Below are positions 32,087 to 39,400 of a stretch of DNA of 41,469 bases, piece after piece. The first letter of the stretch is position 1; each line of letters opens with the position of its first letter. A program made the translations under genes and the position numbers. The stretch is taken from NCBI RefSeq assembly GCF_015767245.1, contig NZ_JADOTV010000030.1:1-41469 (forward strand), in the 5' to 3' direction. Source of the DNA: Aureivirga sp. CE67. Its GTDB lineage: Bacteria > Bacteroidota > Bacteroidia > Flavobacteriales > Flavobacteriaceae. The notes beneath the pieces are model-generated. The model had not been told where the DNA came from, ran no database searches, and worked only from the letters and a program-made list of their open reading frames with translations.

Positions 32087-33607
32087 ATGAGTATATTTGA
32101 TAATATTTCTTTAAATTCAAAAGTAAAAGATAAGCTTACTACTAAAGATTTTTATTTTGGAGCAACTGAAGCTGAAGCTGAAAATGTAACAGATGCGAAT
32201 TTATTAAAATATTTTGATGATTATTTATTAATATTAAATAAGTTACAAATAGGTAAATTTATTTTCACTGGTAGAAAAGGAGTTGGAAAAAGTGCTATCG
32301 CAAAATTTATAAAAGATTCTTCTGAAAAATCAAATAATTCATTTGCAAAAATATTAAAAATTGGAGATTTTGAGTTAGAAAAGTATATTCAAGAAGTTGA
32401 TACTGAATGTACAAAAGAAAGATTAGTTTTTGAATGGTTAATTTTAATAAATCTAGTAAAATTAATAGTTAAAAATGAATGTGGTATTTATACTAATGAA
32501 TTTAATAAGCTTCAACGCTTCTTAAAAGTTAATTCTGGAATAATTGATATTGATGAATTTCAGTTTATTAATGGTGAAAAGAATATAGGAGGAGAAGTTA
32601 ATATTTCTCCATTAAAACATGTTTTTAATGGAGTTGTAAAGAATTATTTTAAATCTAATGTAAATAAAGCACCTTTTTACAAGGTTATTCCAGCATTAAG
32701 AGACATTATTAAAATTATTTTAGATTATCCTATAAATAAAGAAAAAGAATTTTGGTTATTATTTGATGATTTAGATATTAATTTTAAATCAAATGATGAA
32801 AAATCAAATAATAAATTAATGGATCTTATAAGAATTTCTAAAGAATATAATAATAGTGTTTTAAAAAATAATAGTGCTAAAATTTTAATTTTCATTAGAG
32901 AAGATATAAGAAATAGTCTGCTTTCAAACTATGCTGATTCTGCTAAGATTTTTAATTCGTATGAAATAATTATAAATTGGTATGTTCATAATTATGATGA
33001 AAATGAACTTCCTTTAAAGAAAATGATTAATAAAAGAATTAAGATTAATTTTGAAAGAAATAATATAGTAATTAAAAATGAAGAAGACCCATGGAATGAT
33101 TTGTTTTTTCCTGCAATTTATAATAATAAAACTTCTTTTAAATATGTTTTAGATTTTACATTTTATAGACCAAGAGATATCATAACATTCTTAAATATAG
33201 TTGCTGAAGAAAATTACGAAGTACCTATTCAGCCTATTTATCTAAAGAAAATTTTAAAAAAATATATAAAAAAAAATATATTAGAAATAAAAAGTGAACT
33301 TAGTTTGTTTTTTAATTTTGAACAGAGAGAAGTAATATTTAAAGAATTATTTCAGTTTATGTTAAATAAATCTGACGGATTATCTAAGAATGACATTCTT
33401 GAAAAAATTGAAAATCTTAAAGTGTTTGATTCTCCATCTTTAGTATTAGATATTTTGATTCAATATTCATTAATAGTAATTATAGATGATCAAAATAATT
33501 TATACTTTCATTATAGAGAGGATACAGATATTCATACACTTAATAGCTCAGAATATAGATATACTCTTCCTAAGTTTATATATTATTTTTATAAAAGAAT
33601 AAATTAA
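32087..33607 (+). CDS. Orphan P-loop ATPase (Sll1717/FunZ-like), possible defence function
   Basis: 506 residues. DFYFGATEAEAEN (21-33) precedes a Walker A TGRKGVGKSA (61-70), a pairing I recall from the Sll1717/FunZ type of P-loop ATPases, with Walker B FWLLFDDLD at 222-230. A likely sensor region, SAKILIFIREDIRNSLLSNY (about 264-284), follows, and the last 150 residues form a helical winged-helix-like domain. It has no signal peptide. Codon use is dominated by AAT/AAA/TTA/ATT even relative to neighbours, suggesting horizontal gain. Proteins of this kind are often stand-alone NTPases next to defence genes; there is no nuclease or toxin partner with recognisable motifs here. The only downstream neighbour is a small membrane ORF. 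Confidence 0.7.
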   Translation: MSIFDNISLNSKVKDKLTTKDFYFGATEAEAENVTDANLLKYFDDYLLILNKLQIGKFIFTGRKGVGKSAIAKFIKDSSEKSNNSFAKILKIGDFELEKYIQEVDTECTKERLVFEWLILINLVKLIVKNECGIYTNEFNKLQRFLKVNSGIIDIDEFQFINGEKNIGGEVNISPLKHVFNGVVKNYFKSNVNKAPFYKVIPALRDIIKIILDYPINKEKEFWLLFDDLDINFKSNDEKSNNKLMDLIRISKEYNNSVLKNNSAKILIFIREDIRNSLLSNYADSAKIFNSYEIIINWYVHNYDENELPLKKMINKRIKINFERNNIVIKNEEDPWNDLFFPAIYNNKTSFKYVLDFTFYRPRDIITFLNIVAEENYEVPIQPIYLKKILKKYIKKNILEIKSELSLFFNFEQREVIFKELFQFMLNKSDGLSKNDILEKIENLKVFDSPSLVLDILIQYSLIVIIDDQNNLYFHYREDTDIHTLNSSEYRYTLPKFIYYFYKRIN

Positions 33608-33705
33608 AAGTCAACTCTATAAATTTATCTCCATTAAATATTGTAATTATTATTTCTATATTTCAGATATTAATAAATATATATGCTGGAATAAAACATT
33701 TTAAA

Positions 33706-33921
33706 TTGCTAACATTAGTAGTTTTGCTAGCTATTCTAATAAATTATTTTTTTATACTTCCATCATTTTTCTACCCAAAAAATGTTGCCGGTGAAGAATA
33801 TTGTAATACGCCGATGTTAGGGATATATTTTGCCTTTTGGATTTTGGGGCCAGGTAGTACAATAATTATTCATTTTATAATGTTTCTCATAATCTTTATT
33901 AAAAATAAAATAAAAAAATAA
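33706..33921 (+). CDS. Small membrane protein, start uncertain
   Basis: From a TTG at 33706 the frame gives 71 residues with two hydrophobic helices separated by a loop containing YCNTPMLG, and ends with a lysine-rich tail. The same frame is open upstream to 33595 and encodes a further strongly hydrophobic stretch (LSPLNIVIIISIFQILINIYAG at about 33625-33690), but no ATG, GTG or TTG precedes it. Either translation starts at the TTG, at an unusual codon such as ATT/ATA, or the original start was lost when the ATPase gene arrived. It could be a toxin-like or scaffold partner of the ATPase, or a truncated remnant. Confidence 0.5.
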   Translation: MLTLVVLLAILINYFFILPSFFYPKNVAGEEYCNTPMLGIYFAFWILGPGSTIIIHFIMFLIIFIKNKIKK

Positions 33922-33951
33922 TGCATTTAAGTAAAAGTTCTTAAATGCATT
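33920..33951. terminator. Stem-loop after the small membrane ORF
   Basis: AATGCATTTAAG (33920-33931) pairs exactly with CTTAAATGCATT (33940-33951) around 8 bases. The T tract is weak. It lies between two convergent genes. Confidence 0.6.
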
Positions 33952-33972
33952 GTATAAAATATGTTGTGAATT

Positions 33973-34674
33973 TTATTTCGTGTTAATTAAAACTTTAAAA
34001 GGTTTGTTATTAAAAGTTGACATAAAAACGATTTCACTTCTTTTGATTTTTGAATTTAAATCACCTGCTCGAATAATTAATTCTCTATCAATAGAAACAA
34101 TTTCATTTTTAGTGTCAATTTTTAACCAATTTTCATCATAAACAATATAGTAAGCTCCGTCAATTTCAAAAAATACTTTTTCATTACCTTCAGCTTCTTT
34201 TCTTATTTGTTCATCTATAGAATTAATTTTTTTTAAGAATTTTAATTTGTTAGAAACATTTTTATAGGAATTATCATTGGTCATTTCTAAATTATTGAAA
34301 ACTTTAGTTGTTTTCGAATTCTTTTTTTTCAGATCAGAAATAAAAGCCACTTTAATTCCTTTTCCAAAATTTCCCCAATTTTCTTTGATAATAATTGTTT
34401 CATAGTTCTTCTTTTTTACAGAGAAAAAGATTGAAAGATTCCCTTCATTTTTTTGTTTTAGTTCTACGTTGAAATATCCTTTACTGTCTGTAATACCCAG
34501 TAGATTTGATTTGTTATCAAAAATTTCAGCATCTTTTAAAGGGGATGAATTTTCAGTGTCAAGTATCAAACCTCCAATTTCAATAGTTCTGATATTTGTG
34601 TTTTTTCCTTGTGCATAAGAAGTGATACTAATAGTAATCAGTAAGCATAGCAAAATTAGTTTCTTCAATTTCAT
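33973..34674 (-). CDS. Exported protein with carboxypeptidase-like regulatory domain
   Basis: 233 residues with a signal peptide ending SYAQ (residue 22). IEIGGLILDTENSSPLKDAEIFDNKSNLLGITDSKGYFNVEL (about 31-72) is the CarboxypepD_reg-like beta-sandwich, recognisable by its xxG-x-V/LD-xxSPLxDAxI and T-D-x-G-x-F patterns. The rest is a charged, mostly beta region of unknown function, with FFEIDGAYYIVYDENW near residues 175-190. Usually such domains are the N-terminal plug-associated part of TonB receptors or stand in small exported proteins; this one is the latter. Predicted periplasmic. Confidence 0.75.
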   Translation of the reverse strand: MKLKKLILLCLLITISITSYAQGKNTNIRTIEIGGLILDTENSSPLKDAEIFDNKSNLLGITDSKGYFNVELKQKNEGNLSIFFSVKKKNYETIIIKENWGNFGKGIKVAFISDLKKKNSKTTKVFNNLEMTNDNSYKNVSNKLKFLKKINSIDEQIRKEAEGNEKVFFEIDGAYYIVYDENWLKIDTKNEIVSIDRELIIRAGDLNSKIKRSEIVFMSTFNNKPFKVLINTK

Positions 34675-34816
34675 AATTGTATTTTTAAATTAAACGAATT
34701 TACTTTTTTTATTTAGATTATCAAAAATGTAATTTCTTCTATTATAACAAATTCATTAATCTAATGATTACAGGCACAAATTTTGATATTAAAAATCAAA
34801 ATTTTAAAAATTGAGT

Positions 34817-35428
34817 ATGAAAAAATATTACTTTCTGTTTTCTTTTTTAGCTGTCTTATTAAGCTTTTTGAGCTGTGAGAAATCAAAACCTTTAAAAATA
34901 AATGGATATGGAAATTTGAAAAAAGATAGTTTAAGTGTAGCTCTAAATTTAGAGGATTTTTCTTCTTTTAATGAATTGTTAAATAAAATAGATTCTGTTT
35001 TTTGTACGGATAGTGTACCTAAAATTGTTTTTGAAAATAAAGGAGAGTTAAAATCGATAATTCCTTATGGAGCTTGCAGTCAAATAAGAAAACCATTCTT
35101 ATTAAAATTGAAAAATACTATACAAATTTCAAATGATTCTATTTTTAAATATTATGACTATTTATTTCCGTTAGATAGTTTGAAAATCATTATGCGAAAA
35201 GATTTATTGAATAATGAGGAAGATGAAAGATATTGTCAGAGTCCCAAAAAATATTTGATTTGGGTTCATGTTGATGAGGAGAATTTGCAAGATTTATCTA
35301 AAACATTAGATGTATTGACAGAAATTTATGAGGAGATAATGAATGATAAGAATATTCAAATTGAATTTGATATATTTGATAAAGTACCTATTCCACCGCC
35401 ACCTCCGCAATTACTAAGTGATTTTTGA
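34817..35428 (+). CDS. Lipoprotein of unknown function
   Basis: 203 residues from the ATG at 34817; an in-frame TTG six bases upstream is possible but less natural. A lipoprotein signal ends SFLSC. The mature protein has four further cysteines (FCTD, GACS, YCQS plus one near the start), a LNLEDFSSFNELLNKI helix and a Pro-rich C-terminus (PIPPPPPQLLSDF). No family recognised. It lies 17 bp upstream of another unknown gene, so the two are probably cotranscribed. Confidence 0.7.
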   Translation: MKKYYFLFSFLAVLLSFLSCEKSKPLKINGYGNLKKDSLSVALNLEDFSSFNELLNKIDSVFCTDSVPKIVFENKGELKSIIPYGACSQIRKPFLLKLKNTIQISNDSIFKYYDYLFPLDSLKIIMRKDLLNNEEDERYCQSPKKYLIWVHVDEENLQDLSKTLDVLTEIYEEIMNDKNIQIEFDIFDKVPIPPPPPQLLSDF

Positions 35429-35445
35429 GAATTTAAGAAAAGATT

Positions 35446-35799
35446 ATGATGAAAATAGAAAATAAAGAAACTTTATTAAAAATAATGAAAACAGAAGATT
35501 TTTATGTGGAATGGATTGTAACTTCTGATATTGGTCCAGATTGGATTGGGAGTTATCGTTCTTTTGAGTTTTTTATTGGTCAAAAAGAAATTGAAGAAAC
35601 TCCATTCATTGAAAAAATTTCAAAACAAATGATTGATTTGATTAAAATCCCTGAAACGTCTGAAGATCATGTAATTTATGGCGAAGCAGGCTTCTTTTTA
35701 GAAAATGAGCAGCTCAAATTGAATTATGATTGGTATGCTGCAATTCCTTATCAAAATGCTGATTTTTCTAAAGCAGGAACAATAACAATAAATCTCTAA
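35446..35799 (+). CDS. Hypothetical protein, second gene of the pair
   Basis: 117 residues, cytosolic. Two adjacent ATG codons (35446 and 35449) could serve as start. Features include WIGSYRSFEFFIG and GEAGFFLENEQLKLNYDWYAAIPY, a beta-rich arrangement with many aromatic residues. No domain recognised. The short gap after the lipoprotein gene suggests a shared transcript. Confidence 0.65.
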   Translation: MMKIENKETLLKIMKTEDFYVEWIVTSDIGPDWIGSYRSFEFFIGQKEIEETPFIEKISKQMIDLIKIPETSEDHVIYGEAGFFLENEQLKLNYDWYAAIPYQNADFSKAGTITINL

Positions 35800-36407
35800 A
35801 TGCTCTATTATTTTAAAGAAAATTGAATAGAATAAAATCACAGTTAAGAATTGCTCTTTTTGACTAATCTTCAATAAAGATTTCAATAATCTAAAAATCA
35901 ACTATTTCCTGTTTTTAAAAGTTATAAACTGTAATCAATTAATTTATCTATTTGATTATTAGGGTTTTATTTATTTTCTAGTGTTTGATTTAAAATGCCT
36001 AAGCTTTGCGTTATTCTCGATTTAATAAAAGGTTTAAAGTTATTGTGTTGATATTCTGAATGTTTAATTAAATGTAAGTTATTTGTTTATATTAATGTTA
36101 AATTATTATCAATATTCTAAAATGTTAATTTTTTAACATTTGTTAACAATTTGTTTTGTTATTTATGTTTACTTAAAAAATATAGCTTTAAAGGTTAATT
36201 ATTGGTAATATTAAAGTGTAAGTATTAATTAATTATATGTGAAATGATGTCATTTTTTGGTATGTAAAATATAATTATTATTCAGATTATGAGTCTTTTA
36301 ATATATTTGCGTCAATTAAACTGGGTTAATTATAATTTGATTTAGAATTAATCTAAGTATTGAAAAGTTTTTTTAAAAAAACGATTATAAATTAAAAGTC
36401 CTTACGT
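35800..36407. other. 608-bp AT-rich non-coding region before the surface protein gene
   Basis: No ORF or strong structure beyond two inverted repeats: AATGTTAA/TTAACATT (36121-36128 with 36133-36140) and TGTTAACA (36141-36148). A -7 element TATATTTG (36302-36309) lies 98 bp before the gene start. The region probably carries a long 5' leader and regulatory sites. Confidence 0.5.
36302..36309 (+). promoter_or_regulatory. -7 element of the giant surface protein gene
   Basis: TATATTTG matches TAnnTTTG. The -33 region is not distinct. If used, the transcript has a leader of about 90 nt. Confidence 0.4.
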
Positions 36408-39400
36408 ATGAAGAGAATACTACTTTTACTCTTTTTCTTTTTTCACATGATTGTTGGGTACTCTCAGCAGAAGAAAGATGGAGACATTACGATTACTCAA
36501 GAAAATGTCTGTTTGAACAGGTATACAAGAGTGACAGCTGATGTGCCTGCTGGAACAAATTCGGTGACAGTTGAAGATATTAATCAGTTAAACGATAGTT
36601 TTCATGATTTCTTATCAGATGATGACCCACTAACTTCAGGATTAAATGAAAAAAGAAGATTTCAAACAAATACTTTTAAATCAAACACATTAGAACCAGG
36701 TGATTTGATATTGTTATATCAAGCACAAGGAGCTCAGATTAATACTTCAAATACTTGGGATTATGGAGCTGTAACTGATTATAATAATTCAGGAACATAT
36801 GAGTTTGCTTATGTTTATGAAGTAAGTGGAAATACTATTACTTTAAGTTGTAATCTTGAGAATTCTTTTTTCTCAGCAAATTATACACAAGTAGTTCGAA
36901 TTCCTCAATATTATAATATGACAATTGATGCTGGAGCTTCTGTTGCAGCAAATCAATGGGGAAGTCCAAAGTTTGGAGGAGCAGATCCTTCAGCTATTGA
37001 AAGAAGAAAAGGAGGAATTGTTGCTTTTCTTGCAGAGAGTTTAGTGAATAATGGAAAAGTTCATGCAGATTTTTCTGGTTTCCGTGGAGGAACAAGAGAA
37101 AACAACTCTAATGGAAGCGGAGTTGCATTTAATACAATATTTAGAACAACAAATTCATATGAATCTGCTGAAAAAGGAGAAGGAATTGCAGGATATAGAG
37201 ATGATTATGACGGTTTAGGAGGAAGATATGGACGTGGAGCAGCTGCCAATGGTGGAGGTGGAGGAAACTCTCACAACGCCGGAGGAGGTGGAGGAGCCAA
37301 CGGAGGAGTTCCTGCTAACTGGTTCAGAGGTTCAGGAGTTATGAATGATTTCTCTGGAGAATCAGGAGCTTGTGGAACCCCTGGTGCTTGGGCTCTAGAT
37401 CCAGAATATATTGCTTTTGGAGGTTTGACTAATTCTTCTGGAGGAGGAAGAGGAGGATATACTTATTCTAGCTCAAATTCCGCAGATCCTTGTGTTTTAG
37501 GTCCTTCTTACGGAGCAGGATATATTGGAGCAAATAATCCGGTTAATCAAGTTCATAATACTGGATGGGCTGGAAACCAAAGAAAAGCTCTTGGAGGGCT
37601 TGGAGGTAGACCAGTAGTTACTGCAAGTTATGATAATCAAATCTTCCTTGGAGGAGGAGGAGGAGCCGGAGATGGAAATAATAACGCCAACAATGATGGT
37701 GGTGATGGTGGAGGAATTGTTTTATTAACAGTTCAAAATGCTATTTCAGGAAATGGAGAAATTACTTCAAACGGACAAGAAGGATACCGAACAATTTCAG
37801 GAGGAAATGATGCTCCTGGAGGAGGAGGAGCTGGAGGTACTATTTTAGTGCAAGCTTCAAATATTTCAGGTACTATTTCTATTATTGCTGAAGGTGGTGA
37901 TGGAGGAGATCAGTTTATAAATGGACCAGAAGCCGAAGGACCAGGAGGTGGAGGTGGAGGTGGAGTTATTTCCATTTCTGCAGCTTCAGATTCTTCCATA
38001 AAAAGTGTTGGTGGAGGTGTAAATGGAACTACAACTTCAAGTCCAATGGAAGATAAATTTAAAGCTAATGGTGCAACAAGTGGAAATACAGGAACGATTA
38101 CTATTGTTACTATCAATTTTGATGAGCTTGTTTGTAAATTAGAATTAGAAGCGAAGAAATCTTATAATATTATTGATTTAGATGGAAATGGTGTTGATGC
38201 TGGAGATAGAATTGAATATACAATTACCATAGCAAATAATAGTGATGTTGTAATTAATGACATCAAATTAAAAGATGTTTTTCAAGATGGAAACGGAAAT
38301 ACTTTAGAGTTTTATCATAATCCAGGAGAGACTTATTCTTCGGATTATTCAAATGCTGAAGTAACAGATGATAATGTAGATATTGTTAGTTTAAATGTAG
38401 ATGATTCTATTACATTTAAAATGTATTATGAAATTACACAAAGTGATATTGATTCAGGAGGAATTCAAAATAAAGTTTCTGTAGAAGGTGTTAGTTCTGG
38501 TGGTTATGATGTTTCAGATGATAGTGATGATGCAGATGATACAGATGGAAATTACACAGATGATCTTACAGAAACTACTTTCCCTCAAAACCCTTCAGTT
38601 GAAGCAGAAAAAACGGTTAAGTTTACAGATAATGGAGATGGGATTTTAGGAGCAGGAGATATTTTAGAATATTCAATTGTAGTTGTAAACACAGGAAATG
38701 TTACACTTAATGATGTAACTCTAGTAGATACTTTTACAGATTTTAATAATAATGTAATTCCTTTGACTCCGGTTTTTCAATCTTCTACTTTTGGAAGTAT
38801 GGAAGGTGTTTTGATTGTTGATGAAATAGCAACGTATTCTGTTAATTATACGATTACAGCTACAGATGCTGGGAATTTAGGTTTAAGAAATTCTGTAACA
38901 GTAAATGCAAAATCACCTACAAGCTCAACTTTTGATGTAACAGATGTTAGTGATGACGGAGATGATGATGATGGAAATACAGAAGACGATCCTACAGAAG
39001 TTTCAATAGGTCAAGTTGCTGTAAATCCACAAGAGCCTTTTAATTGTCCGCCAAAATTTTTCCAAGTTTTAACAGATCAGTTATATGAATTAGATCCAGT
39101 TTCAGGAAATTATTTACCAATTGGACCAGCTGCAGATTTTAGATATAATGCTTTAGCTTATAATGAAGCAGATAGTTATTTATATGCTGTTGTTAGAGAA
39201 GCTACTTCAGGTGATACGGATTCATACGGAACTACAGTAAATAATAATGATATTATTAAAATTGGTAAGAATGGTTTAACTAAACTAACTTATACAATTA
39301 GTACTGCAGGGTTTGATTATTTAAATGCCTCGGATATTACAGATAATAAATTTTACATAAGGTCTGGGAATACAAATCAAGTTTTTAGAATTGATTTGAG

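Noticed and set aside
33950-34141. Plus-strand ORF over the end of the exported CarboxypepD_reg-like gene
   Set aside because: It lies antisense to a gene with a signal peptide and a known domain.
37910-38116. Proline-rich minus-strand ORF in the giant surface protein gene
   Set aside because: It is the complement of glycine-rich codons (GGA/GGT) and has no promoter.
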